A stretch of 64,000 bases of DNA, taken from contig JAADVB010000085.1 of NCBI GenBank assembly GCA_023334545.1, positions 1 through 64,000 on the forward strand. Direction: 5' to 3'. The DNA is from Salisapilia sapeloensis (taxonomy: Eukaryota > Oomycota > Peronosporomycetes > Peronosporales > Salisapiliaceae). Positions within the stretch are counted from its first letter, which is position 1, and the number at the start of each line of letters is the position of its first letter. Shown piece by piece: positions 54,640 to 64,000 of this stretch. The position numbers were made by a program, and so were the translations under genes. The notes beneath the pieces were generated by a model. The model made no database searches. It saw only the letters and a program-made list of their open reading frames with translations, and had not been told where the DNA came from.

Positions 54640-57600
54640 TCAGCGTTGGTTCTCCAATCGTTCAATGGCAAATCGAATCATATAGATCCAATTTTCCACC
54701 TCTGCCTCGCTCTCGACAGCCACATAGAACGCTCGTCGCTGGCTCATCAAAAACCGACCTTTAGTCCACTCCACCACCTCTACTTTGAAGCAGTGGTCCC
54801 GTCCTGCCAGCTCTGGGTCACAAGCTTCCACTCGTGCATGATGTAAGAATAGAGCTGTGCTTCTTCCTAGTTGAGACCCGCTCATTTCTTCCGTCTGCAG
54901 CAACAGCCTCGAGTCTTGTAGCACTGCGTATCGACGTTTCCACATCTTGGCATTCGCTAGTCCCTTGACATTAAGTTTCGCGAAGAAACTGCGGAACTTG
55001 CGGACGTTTACATGTCCAGACTTGAGTCGTTGGAACGTCGGTAACGTTCGTACAGGTGATCGTGACGTATGAGTTGCATTCAACGCCTCAGGAGACGACG
55101 TTCCACTACGGGACGAGTCAATCATCTGGATATCAACACGCAAAGCAATGTGCTTCTTGGCGTTCATCCGTTCACTAAAGAGCATTCGCAACTGCTTTTC
55201 ATGCTGCTCTCGCGCATCCGTCACGCGCGCCTGGAGCTTATCTACTTGACCACATAGCATCTGACCTCGCACAGCATCTTGCATGAACCCATGACCAAAC
55301 TCGAATTTACGTCGAAGGCCAGTAATCGCATGTGCCTCTCGCTTCACTGGTCGTATCATGCCGAGTCGCTCCAACTCTTCCAAGTCCTCTGAGAATTTGT
55401 TCGCATGCGCCTTGATCGGACACGCTTCACGCAGTATCTCGTCATCAAACACAGGTCCGATGACACTCGCTGTCTTCATCAGTATGCGTTGGGAAGCCGT
55501 CAAAGTGTCCAGCATACTCGCCAGTATGCTCTTCACAGCCGCAGGTGGATGCAACGCGACACAGTGCTTTAGGTCAGGTGAAGCGACTTGAGTGTGTGGT
55601 AAGAACAAGGACAGAACTCGATGCTTGTGCTTCCCGTCCTTACTCTTCGTCGGCGTGCTGCATCCAGTCGTGTGTTCCAAGCTAGGTTTCCGCGTCGCCG
55701 AGAGGGCGTAGCATCCACAGCAATGCCGCACTTCATGTGCCGATCCACCAGCAATCTTACGACGGCAAGCCTGCGGCGTACACGCTTCACAAAAGACATA
55801 TCCACAGCATTTACATCTTCTCTTCTCCTTCGTTTTCAAAGGAACGTGACAATGGAAACACGAGTGAGCTCGATGCTTATCTCCCCATGGCTCCTGCACT
55901 ATCAACTTACAAGTCTGTCGCTGTTCATCTACTTGGACGACTCCTTGGTTCCGCAAGTCGTTCACCACCTCCTTCAAGAACAAAGGACTGCCTTGACATC
56001 TAGATACAAGCAATTTCAAAAGATCAGCAGGGACACTCTGTACATCCAAGAGTTCTCGTGCTAGATCTTCCACTTCAGCTGAACATAAGGCTTCGAGATA
56101 GACGTGCTCACTCGCATGCAACTGCCGCAGTGCACGTAGTCTCTTGCCGAATGAACTAGACTCTGTATGTTCATTCAACGCTCGAGCTGGTGGACGTGTT
56201 CCGAGGACCACGAGGCAATTGGTAAAGTACCTCGCGACGATCGTTGCGACTGTCCAGGATGCAGCATCCAAGTGCATCGCGTTATCCAGACAAAAGATAG
56301 TCACTCGTTCCCGAGACATGGCATGCAGAGCACACAGGAAGAGGACACCTCGGAGGTCTAGATCGTCTGGTGTCCAGTCCAAGTCGTCCTGGTTCTCATC
56401 CGAGACAGACCTCTCTCTCCTCCCTCGTTCCAAGTCCGCTTCCAACAACTCCATAAACCACGAAGCTAGCTCTCCTTCTGCTTGACTAGTATCCCTCTGG
56501 TTACCAGAACTCGACTCTCCTGTCGTGTCCTCCATGTCGCTTCCAAAGATAGGAGACAGGACATGCGCGTACTGGATGAGCGTCGTATTCGGAGCAGACC
56601 CACTGATGATCTGTCTCTTCATGAAATTCGCGACACGTGCTTTCCGCTGAGCTTCCGTTTCTTCCTTGAGCTTCCTTGGAGACCTCTTATTGGGAACCTC
56701 GCTCTCTTCCGTTGCTGCTTGTGCCACAAGTTCAGCCCAGACAGCGTACGGCTGTCGAGTGGAGAACGCACTCGCTGTAGCTTGGAAGACACGATACCCT
56801 CCTGCCTCTGGACTCGCCAGGGTCGATCGCAACAGGACGCTCTTGCCAATACCTGCTCCGCCCTCTAGCACAAAGGCTCCTCCAGGACTATACCGATTGA
56901 TCCGAGAGCTCTTATCAAGTAGAGCTCGCCGGACGTTGAGGAAACTATCGCTCATGATAATAGCGTCCGCATCTAACGACGTCTGCTGCTGCGTACGACG
57001 ACTGAGCTTAGTTTGAGCTTCGCGCACTTGGATGCAGTGCATGGCTTCCAATAAATTACTGATCTGCTTCGGCTTGCTTTGGGATGCTGGAAGTGCTACG
57101 GCAACGCTCCTATCTCGTACGTTCGTCTTGGACGCAACGAGGTAGTCGACGAGGATGGACATACGAGGGTATGGTCGATGGATGTTAACGCTGTCGTTCT
57201 TGCCTTTCACCATGATCTGCGGACGTGACTCGAAGAGAAGTGCGTGAGACGACCGACGCTCGGTCGTTTCGTCTGTGATCACACCGCCATTCTCCGTCTT
57301 GGCCTTTTGCATCAAACGAGCACTTAGATTGACAATGTTGCCTAGGATCGTGTACTCTCGTCTGTTGCCTTGGTGTCCGACGATCCCACAGAACGCAACA
57401 CCAGTTGTGACACCAACTGACGCTCGGAGTTGGAGTGGCGCTAATGCGGCTCGGATAGCGAGACTTGCCAAGATGCCACGTACAGGATCATCTTCGTGTG
57501 CGACTGGTGGTAATCCAAAGGCAGCGATGACCGTGCTGCCTTTATCGTCCACTAGGAACTTATTTATCGTGCCTTCATACTCATATACGCACGCTTGGAC

Positions 57601-58611
57601 ACGTCTGAAGGCTTCATGCAGCCGATGGACACCTGCGACGTCTAGCATATCCGCTAGATCTTCATCGCCAAAGCCAAGATTAATAAAAAGGACCGTCACG
57701 TCTCGTATTTCCGATCCCCAGAACTCGTCCTGAGCATCTAGATATGGCCACACAGCTCGAGGGACATACTGCTGCATTCGTAAGTGTAGCTGAGCATCGT
57801 CACGTGTGAAGGACGCACGCCGAGAACAGATTTTTATAGCTTCACGCACACTTTTGATCTTGTAAAAGTTTCCAGTGGATGCCTGGATGGCACTCGCATC
57901 GACAAACTGACGTAGATGGTTCCAGCAAGCAGAGGAACAGATGACGTCACCAGGTTCTGCCTGGTGCTCAGACTGGAACGCTTGCTCTAGTGCTGGACCG
58001 ACGGCAATGCACTCGATACGATTGATTGCACTATCGGACTCACCTCCGAGGTGAGCAAACGTTGCGGCACCGAGACCGATGCCCATCTTGACACTCAGGA
58101 CGACACCTGGTGCTAAGTCCGCTTCGTGCAAGTAGCTCTGAACTTTTAACGCTGTCTGGACACACCGTCGTAAGCACGTTTGCAATGAATCGTGCTTGTT
58201 CTCTCGCCAAAAGACTAGGATGGCATCTCCTGCGAACTTGAAGACGTCTCCACCGGCACTCGAGATGAGACGTAGGAGCTGCTCAAAGTAGGAATTCAAG
58301 TGCTTGCTGAGCATCTCTGCGCCGACGGGACCTCTTGCAGCGAGTGACTCAGTCATGGCCGTGAAGCCTGAAACGTCAGCAAACATGGACACGACTTGGG
58401 CAGTGTGAGTTTCTGGAAGTTGCGGCGTTTGCGTCTGTTGCTCCAAGTGACTGCGGACGATTGCTGGTAGGTAGGCCGTGAGACGCATGTCGAGCTCTTT
58501 GTGCATTCCTAGCGAGTGACTAAGCGGACTGGACGACTTGACAGGAGACTTGGCCGTCGTCCGTGGCTGTATCGACACTGGGGACGGTATGGATATGTCT
58601 GAGGCAGGCAT
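54640..58611 (-). CDS. Soluble adenylyl cyclase-type protein with FYVE-like and PH domains
   Basis: An intronless 1323-aa protein. Order: class III cyclase domain C1 (about 74-262) with both metal-binding Asp in FADVSGFTAM and GGDVFKFAGDAILVFW; degenerate cyclase domain C2 (302-450) with GIVGHQGNRREYTILGNIVN; a P-loop NTPase (GGAGIGKS, 584-591; CLDNAMHLDAASW as Walker B region); an FYVE-like zinc finger inserted in the NTPase-repeat part (C918/921, 933/936, 941/944, 964/967, basic core KRRCKCCG); and a PH domain (about 1204-1320). C1-C2-NTPase is the architecture of bicarbonate-regulated soluble adenylyl cyclase (ADCY10), which makes cAMP; the Lys before FAGD is kept. The FYVE-like and PH modules are not in animal sAC. 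ATG 58611 is the first in frame; an in-frame stop precedes the upstream GTG. Confidence 0.88.
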   Translation of the reverse strand: MPASDISIPSPVSIQPRTTAKSPVKSSSPLSHSLGMHKELDMRLTAYLPAIVRSHLEQQTQTPQLPETHTAQVVSMFADVSGFTAMTESLAARGPVGAEMLSKHLNSYFEQLLRLISSAGGDVFKFAGDAILVFWRENKHDSLQTCLRRCVQTALKVQSYLHEADLAPGVVLSVKMGIGLGAATFAHLGGESDSAINRIECIAVGPALEQAFQSEHQAEPGDVICSSACWNHLRQFVDASAIQASTGNFYKIKSVREAIKICSRRASFTRDDAQLHLRMQQYVPRAVWPYLDAQDEFWGSEIRDVTVLFINLGFGDEDLADMLDVAGVHRLHEAFRRVQACVYEYEGTINKFLVDDKGSTVIAAFGLPPVAHEDDPVRGILASLAIRAALAPLQLRASVGVTTGVAFCGIVGHQGNRREYTILGNIVNLSARLMQKAKTENGGVITDETTERRSSHALLFESRPQIMVKGKNDSVNIHRPYPRMSILVDYLVASKTNVRDRSVAVALPASQSKPKQISNLLEAMHCIQVREAQTKLSRRTQQQTSLDADAIIMSDSFLNVRRALLDKSSRINRYSPGGAFVLEGGAGIGKSVLLRSTLASPEAGGYRVFQATASAFSTRQPYAVWAELVAQAATEESEVPNKRSPRKLKEETEAQRKARVANFMKRQIISGSAPNTTLIQYAHVLSPIFGSDMEDTTGESSSGNQRDTSQAEGELASWFMELLEADLERGRRERSVSDENQDDLDWTPDDLDLRGVLFLCALHAMSRERVTIFCLDNAMHLDAASWTVATIVARYFTNCLVVLGTRPPARALNEHTESSSFGKRLRALRQLHASEHVYLEALCSAEVEDLARELLDVQSVPADLLKLLVSRCQGSPLFLKEVVNDLRNQGVVQVDEQRQTCKLIVQEPWGDKHRAHSCFHCHVPLKTKEKRRCKCCGYVFCEACTPQACRRKIAGGSAHEVRHCCGCYALSATRKPSLEHTTGCSTPTKSKDGKHKHRVLSLFLPHTQVASPDLKHCVALHPPAAVKSILASMLDTLTASQRILMKTASVIGPVFDDEILREACPIKAHANKFSEDLEELERLGMIRPVKREAHAITGLRRKFEFGHGFMQDAVRGQMLCGQVDKLQARVTDAREQHEKQLRMLFSERMNAKKHIALRVDIQMIDSSRSGTSSPEALNATHTSRSPVRTLPTFQRLKSGHVNVRKFRSFFAKLNVKGLANAKMWKRRYAVLQDSRLLLQTEEMSGSQLGRSTALFLHHARVEACDPELAGRDHCFKVEVVEWTKGRFLMSQRRAFYVAVESEAEVENWIYMIRFAIERLENQR

Positions 58612-59646
58612 CTTATCACCGGTGCTTTGCGTAGTATGTGAGAAAGATGGCAAGTGTGGTGCTTCCTCAAGTGCTAGATCGACAATGTGCTCAGATGATC
58701 TGGGCAGTATGACGAAAATACTTCTGAAAGTCGTGAACGGAACCACAGTTCAAACGGAATTTTTTCAGCGTTCGTTTTCGTTTTTATCGACTGAAGATGC
58801 AGCTACTTGCGGCGCGTTCAGCAGCGACGGGATGTTCGTAGAGCTGAAAAAAGATTATAGCGCTGCCCAGGACAGTCGAAAATAGAAAATGGAAGCTTAA
58901 GCGTACGTTCCTCGTTGCTCGATCGCCTTTTGTTTCTTGTCGGAAGATGCCGGGGACTGTTTAACGCTTGCAAGGGCGTCGAAAGATGGTGCTTGATGGC
59001 GTGTAGCAATGTCGAAATCTCCTTTGTGTGGCTTTCAGTACCCAAGTGTAAGTAGCTGCTGTCGTCCTTATCTCAATGCTACGTTCAGATGGCGTTGACC
59101 GGTCGATGTACCTTCAGCTGGTACAGTGCACGGGGATGGAATAAAAGGAATCGAAGGAATGCTCCGTGAAGGGGCACCAACGCACTTCAAGAACGAAAGG
59201 ATCGAGGAGACTTCCGATTCACTTAAGTTCAGTATAAACGTCTAAAGTGAACCCATTCAAGTCAGTACCACGCATGTCAAGCGCGAATGCAAGCTTTCGG
59301 AAGGACATATAGCGTCCTCTACACGCACTTAAAAGGCTACATGCTATTAGGATAACAGCTATGTCCTAGAAGAATAATATAATGAAACGGAAGTAGCAAT
59401 AGCTTCAGCTATTCTTTCGTTTAGTGTCGTCACTTTGCATGCAGCTTTCGAGTGTCGGAGCTTGATCTTCGATATCCGTTCAGTCATGTCTGGGCATACC
59501 TTGACGTTTGGCCTTCCAACAAACATCTACGGAAACCTTGCAAACGAACGACAACGAAAGGCGACGATCGACATAAAGTAGATCTTGATAATCCAACGCC
59601 ATACGAACGCAAGTCAATACTCGCCAATTCTGACTTGTTCCTTATC
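58612..59646. other. 1-kb spacer, no supported gene
   Basis: It lies between the start of the cyclase gene and the 3' end of the thioredoxin-fold gene, both on the minus strand. It should contain the cyclase promoter and 5' UTR. Short open frames in both directions show no recognisable domain; no tRNA or repeat is evident. Confidence 0.45.
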
Positions 59647-60612
59647 TCAACTACGTCGCCATGCAGATATCTCGTCCTTGGCTTCTTGCGAAGGTCCAAC
59701 GTGCTCATGCTCGAACTCGTACCGGATGCGACAGCCTTGTATCCCACAGTCAAAGTCAGGTTCCTCCGGTTCGACATCCGCTTTCGGTGTTTTAGGAGCT
59801 TTCGGAACGCCCGCCTCCACTCGCGTTTTCGAAAGGACATTGCACATGTGTAGCCAAGGTAGAACACGAGCTTCGTAGAATGTGCTCGCTTCTTCTGAGA
59901 AAGCGGTTGGAGGCACAGAACATGTATCAATGAGCCTTCCATCTCGAAACGCAGCTACACTAGGTCTACTATGCACTTTTAAATCTCGCAATTGATCCAT
60001 GTCACGACTATTCTCAAGACGAGTAGCAACTGTATAGAACTTTGTCCCGAGGTGTGTACGAGCTGTGGCTGCGATGCAATCATGGAGAGATTTGAGCTGT
60101 CCGTCCGAGAGTTCATGACTGTGAATGACACAGATACGAGGGATGGAAGGCTTTTGTGTCAATTCTTGGACGAGTTGGTCCACAGATAAAGAAAGGATGA
60201 TGCCATACCCTTCTGAAGCATGCTGGACTGCCTCTTGCAACTGCGCACGGCGAGCAGCCATGAGCTCATCCATGCCAAAGTCATCGTCACTAAAGTCCGA
60301 GTCGCTGTCTTCAATATCCAGCGTGTTCAAAGCAAGACTCGCAGCCTGTACAACATCCGTATGTGGCTGTTCGACCGTAGTAGGAGGTTCAAATAGCTGT
60401 TGTCGCTGTCGAACGGCACTAGAGGACGGATCATGCTTTGTCAATAGACTCTTGAGTTTCATCGCTTTATGGTACTCGTGCTCATCCCGTTCGCAGCAGG
60501 AAGCTAGCGTCGGGTCGAACGCCAAGTACTCTGCGTCATGCTCATGCCTATGTTCGTCTGAAGACGCTCGTGCCGCCGCCGACGCACTTGACCCCGGTAA
60601 CGTCGTTGCCAT
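59647..60612 (-). CDS. Phosducin/TXNDC9-like thioredoxin-fold protein
   Basis: A 321-aa intronless protein. The N-terminal 110 residues contain a His/Glu-rich stretch, then an acidic patch DIEDSDSDFSDDDFGMDEL. Residues about 130-250 follow a thioredoxin-like pattern (ICVIHSHELSDG, LGTKFYTVATRLE, DLKVHSRPSVAAFRDGRLID) without a CxxC active site, as in phosducin-like and TXNDC9 proteins, which modulate CCT chaperonin folding of actin, tubulin and G-beta. The C-terminal DFDCGIQGCRIRYEFEHEH is distinctive. Family placement is from fold pattern alone. It shares a 301 bp divergent promoter with the mitochondrial RNA polymerase gene. Confidence 0.68.
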   Translation of the reverse strand: MATTLPGSSASAAARASSDEHRHEHDAEYLAFDPTLASCCERDEHEYHKAMKLKSLLTKHDPSSSAVRQRQQLFEPPTTVEQPHTDVVQAASLALNTLDIEDSDSDFSDDDFGMDELMAARRAQLQEAVQHASEGYGIILSLSVDQLVQELTQKPSIPRICVIHSHELSDGQLKSLHDCIAATARTHLGTKFYTVATRLENSRDMDQLRDLKVHSRPSVAAFRDGRLIDTCSVPPTAFSEEASTFYEARVLPWLHMCNVLSKTRVEAGVPKAPKTPKADVEPEEPDFDCGIQGCRIRYEFEHEHVGPSQEAKDEISAWRRS

Positions 60613-60913
60613 CCTTCTCCGGACGCGCAGTCTGTGTCAGTATATCATCGATTACGCGATCTTTTCTTTTTCCTATCATTGGCCAAAATGCGTCGAAAAG
60701 AAGCGAAATGGTTGGTGGAAAAGACTCGATAGCTCTCCATCCAATCGACATTCTGTCTGCTGGACCGAGTACGAGTGGAAGCTGTTGGTCGTGAGCATCC
60801 ACGAAAGCACATTGTCCATTTCGCTACGGGTAGAGGTGTCGTAGCTGCATTTGACAAGTCAACTTGCTGGTGTAGTTTGTTGGAGTAGATAGATAGAAAT
60901 TCATCGAAACATC
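60613..60913. promoter_or_regulatory. Divergent promoter region, thioredoxin-fold gene / POLRMT
   Basis: These 301 bp separate divergent ATGs and so should carry both promoters. No distinct element was recognised. Confidence 0.45.
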
Positions 60914-63900
60914 ATGGCTATGACGCGCCAGCTACTGCGTATGCGAGTCCCGACGTCATCGGCGCGCATGCTGCAGCTCCAGCGAGCTACGTATCGACCA
61001 AAGACATCTTCAATTGAAACTCGCTCACTCCTTCGTCCTTGCATCCAACAACGGTGGAAGAGCTCGATGCCACAGTACATGCATGACGAAGAAGCTGGAC
61101 AGGATGCTCCAGTACGTCGGCTACAAGTCGCCGACTGGGCAGACCGTGCACGTACGATGCCACCTCGGTCAAAACTCCAGCCTCAATCGAGCGATTTAGT
61201 CTTCACAGAGGAGCTCGGTAGCATTGAGAAGGTGTCTAAGCCAGCTCGAAACGGCATGACGAAGGAAGAAGTGGATGAATGGTTAGCTGAGTACGAGATT
61301 CCGGAACAGGAGCTAGCGAAATGTAAGACGCAGGATGAAATCGACCACGTACGAGAACTTTATGCTCGTCAACTACGTCTCGAATGCTCCATCTATGAAA
61401 TGGCGATGGAAAAACGAGAAATGGCGACGAATAGAATGAAAGAGATCGGTCGATCGTCTGAGTCTGCACCTGGCCAGCGACTGATTCGAAGCTGGATGGA
61501 ACCTGCGCGGGACTTTATCGCGAATGAACAGAAGCGGATTAAAAATGGTCTGCGCAGTACCGACAGCAACGTCTACGGTGCAGCGCTCATGCTTCTACCG
61601 CCCGACATTATCGCCGCCACTGCCATGAACGTGATGCTGAATCTCTGTCTAACGGAGCCGAATGGCGTCAAGTTCATCAAACTAGCATTGGGCATGGGAA
61701 AAGCTGTGCAGGATGAAATCATTGTCAAGAAGGAAGCAGCAGCGAAGCGGAATGTCGTGGCACGCAATTTGCAAGGAGAAGATCCGAGCGAACGGCATTA
61801 CCTCGCGATGACGAGGAACATGGAGAACGACAAGTTGATAAAAAAGATGTATGAGTACAACGAGGACGTTGGTGGATGGGATAAACGCATTAGTCTCAAG
61901 GTCGGTGCAGCTATCATCGACTGCATCCAACGCTCGTGCTTCGTCCCGAGCTCGGGCGATAAGAAGGAGCTGGCGTTCGAGCATGACTACGTGTTCGAGC
62001 GCAACCGTCGGTCTGGTATCATCAAGATCCACCCCGAAGTCCCAGCCATGATCCTCGGTCGATCCGTCGGTCGCAACGTCTTACCCTGGACAGCACGATA
62101 CCTTCCGATGCTCGTGCCGCCAAAGCACTGGGATGGCGTCGTGAACGGTGGGTACTTGAAACTCCACACGAAGGTGATGCGGCAGCGAGACCAAGCGTGG
62201 CAGATGGATTGTGTCAAGCGCGGCCACATGCCCCAGCTCTATCGCGCGCTGAACGCACTAGCGGAAGTCCCGTGGGTCGTGAACAAAGACGTCTTGAACG
62301 TCGTCCTGCAGGTGTGGGAAGACGGAGGTGGATTCGGTGACTTGCCGACACGTACGAACATGCCACAACCAGAGTGGAAGGACGAATATGCAAACGATCC
62401 GGTCAAGCGTGAAGCGTTTGATAAGAGACAGAAAAAGGTATTTATATCTCTTTTTTATTTCAGAGAGCATCATAATCAAGCCCAGGAGTTGCTCTCCTAC
62501 AGCTTCTGGGTTCAAACTGTATGCTAAAGCAATGGACGAGTGGAGATATGACAAGAGGATAGATCCTTTCAACTCGCTAGTTGGGTATCTGGCTCTTCCT
62601 CCACCTTCCGACATGCCTCCATCTCTTGTATATTCATTCATTAACTTTATCCTTCTATAGGTTCAACAACATAATGCTGAGCTCCATTCTCTCCGATGCG
62701 ATACACTCTACAAGCTCCAAGTAGCAGAAGAGTTCCAAGATGAAGAAGCCATCTACTATCCGTACAATATCGACTTTCGAGGTCGAGTGTACCCCGTGCC
62801 TCCGAATCTTAATCACCTTGGCTCTGATCTCTCTCGCTCGCTCCTCATCTTCCGCGACCGGAAACCTCTGGGAGAACAAGGTCTCCGGTGGCTCAAGATC
62901 CACCTTGCCAACGTCTTTGGTGTCGACAAGTGCTCCTTTGATGAACGAGTGCAGTTCGCGGAAGAGTCGATGCACAAGGTGAAGCAAGCTGCCGAGAATC
63001 CGCTTGGAAATGACGAGTACAGTCGGTGGTGGCAAGAAGCAGACTATCCGTTCCTTGCCCTCGGCGTCTGCTTTGAACTGAAGCGAGCGATGGAGTCGCC
63101 GGATCCGACCAAGTATGAGAGCAACATCCCGGTCCACCAGGACGGATCCTGCAACGGTCTACAGCACTACGCCGCCCTCGGTCGAGACAAACTCGGTGGA
63201 GAGCAAGTCAACCTTGTCCCGGGAGAACGACCTGGAGATGTCTACGCCGGAGTGGCGAGACAAGTGGTGGAAAAGGTCGAGAGAGATGCGAACATTGAGC
63301 TTCCGTTCGATGGTCCACCACCAAAGGCCGAGAAAATTACCGAGCTAGACACAGAAGAAGAGAAGGAACGGAAACGGAAAGATAAGGAGCTTCTGGATCT
63401 CTACAACAAGAAGGAAGCAGCGAACTTTTTACTCGGCACGATCACGCGTAAGGTCGTGAAGCAAACGGTCATGACGAGTGTCTACGGCGTGACGTACATT
63501 GGTGCTCGAAAGCAGATCATGGCTCGATTGGAAGAAGTGTTTCTCGATAAGGATGAACTGCTCGATCAAGAGATGGAGCAGAAGATCTACCAGGCAGCAT
63601 GCTACGCGGCGGACTTGACCATGCAGAGTATGGGCGACTTGTTTACGTCGGCAAGAGGCATCATGGCGTGGCTCGGCGACTGCGCTGCAAAGGTCGCACA
63701 GAATGGTCAGGCCATGTCCTGGGTGACGCCACTCGGTCTGCCGGTTGTGCAGCCATATAAGCGAAACTCATCGCTACAAATCCGTACCAAGGTCCAGAAC
63801 GTCCTGCTCGTCCTTTCGGAACAATTGCCGGTGGCGAATGGCCGACAGAAATCTGCCTTCCCACCGAACTACGTCCACTCTCTGGACTCGACACATATGC

Positions 63901-64000
63901 TCTTGACGGCACTGCGGTGTCTAGACGAGGACAAGATCACATTTGCAGCTGTCCATGATAGTTATTGGACCCACGCAGCGGATGTGGACACGATGAACGA
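60914..64000 (+). CDS. POLRMT: Mitochondrial (T7-like) DNA-directed RNA polymerase, 3' truncated by window
   Basis: Exon 1 is 60914-62437 (508 codons) and exon 2 starts at 62661 and runs off the window (446 codons seen). The N-terminus is basic and Arg/Ser-rich (RQLLRMRVPTSSARMLQLQR), as expected for a mitochondrial presequence. The single-subunit polymerase core follows: DFRGR at 546-550, motif A QDGSCNGLQHYAAL with D669, motif B RKVVKQTVMTSVYG with K775, and motif C VHDSYW with D941, corresponding to T7 RNA polymerase D537, K631 and D812. An acidic/Lys-rich insertion (EEEKERKRKDKE) interrupts the palm-fingers region. It transcribes the mitochondrial genome. The intron 62438-62660 is 223 bp, far longer than others in the window. 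Confidence 0.95.

Noticed and set aside
58612-58746. Upstream extension of the adenylyl cyclase by 45 codons
   Set aside because: It would start at GTG with an in-frame stop just before it; the first ATG at 58611 is preferred.

Overview
The window is nuclear DNA of a compact-genome eukaryote, most likely an oomycete (Stramenopila). The evidence is: intact eukaryotic housekeeping genes carrying very short spliceosomal introns (25 of 26 modelled introns are 46-99 bp); protein architectures typical of oomycetes (START-FYVE-GAF, tandem stramenopile-type Myb-like domains, a soluble adenylyl cyclase with lipid-binding modules); and flagellar/centrosomal genes expected in a zoospore-forming organism. 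The species cannot be fixed from the sequence. A small-genome oomycete such as a white rust (Albugo type) fits, but that is a guess.

Layout. 0-30 kb is gene-dense: MDP-1-like phosphatase (partial), XMAP215/MOR1, GTPBP1-like GTPase, a CCDC177-like coiled coil, a CM1-motif coiled coil, a STIM-like EF-SAM membrane protein, a hAT-transposase-derived gene, a RecQ helicase, Pol III subunit RPC11, TARBP1/Trm3 tRNA methyltransferase, RFT1, a CCDC87-like protein and ribosomal protein eL43. After a 1.6 kb gap come an EF-hand/RCC1 protein (31.8-36.2 kb) and a START-FYVE-GAF protein (36.3-39.2 kb). The stretch 39.2-49.3 kb is a gene desert holding one intact SDR oxidoreductase, a decayed trypsin-like gene and a second decayed coding relic. 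From 49.3 kb to the right edge the window is dense again: tandem Myb-like factor, SERAC1-like lipase, G-patch protein, soluble adenylyl cyclase, thioredoxin-fold protein, and mitochondrial RNA polymerase (runs off the edge).

Functional groupings: microtubule/centrosome/flagellum (XMAP215, CM1 protein, CCDC177- and CCDC87-like proteins); tRNA and translation (RPC11 and TARBP1 share a 154 bp divergent promoter; eL43, GTPBP1); calcium, cAMP and lipid signalling (STIM-like protein, EF-RCC1 protein, adenylyl cyclase with FYVE-like and PH modules, START-FYVE-GAF); mitochondrion (POLRMT, SERAC1-like).

The best candidates for undescribed biology are the STIM-like protein that combines a luminal EF-SAM unit with FN3 domains and a cysteine-rich tail, and the adenylyl cyclase fused to FYVE-like and PH domains. 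Intron models were built by hand from reading frame, splice signals and family alignment; start codons are the first in-frame ATG unless stated.
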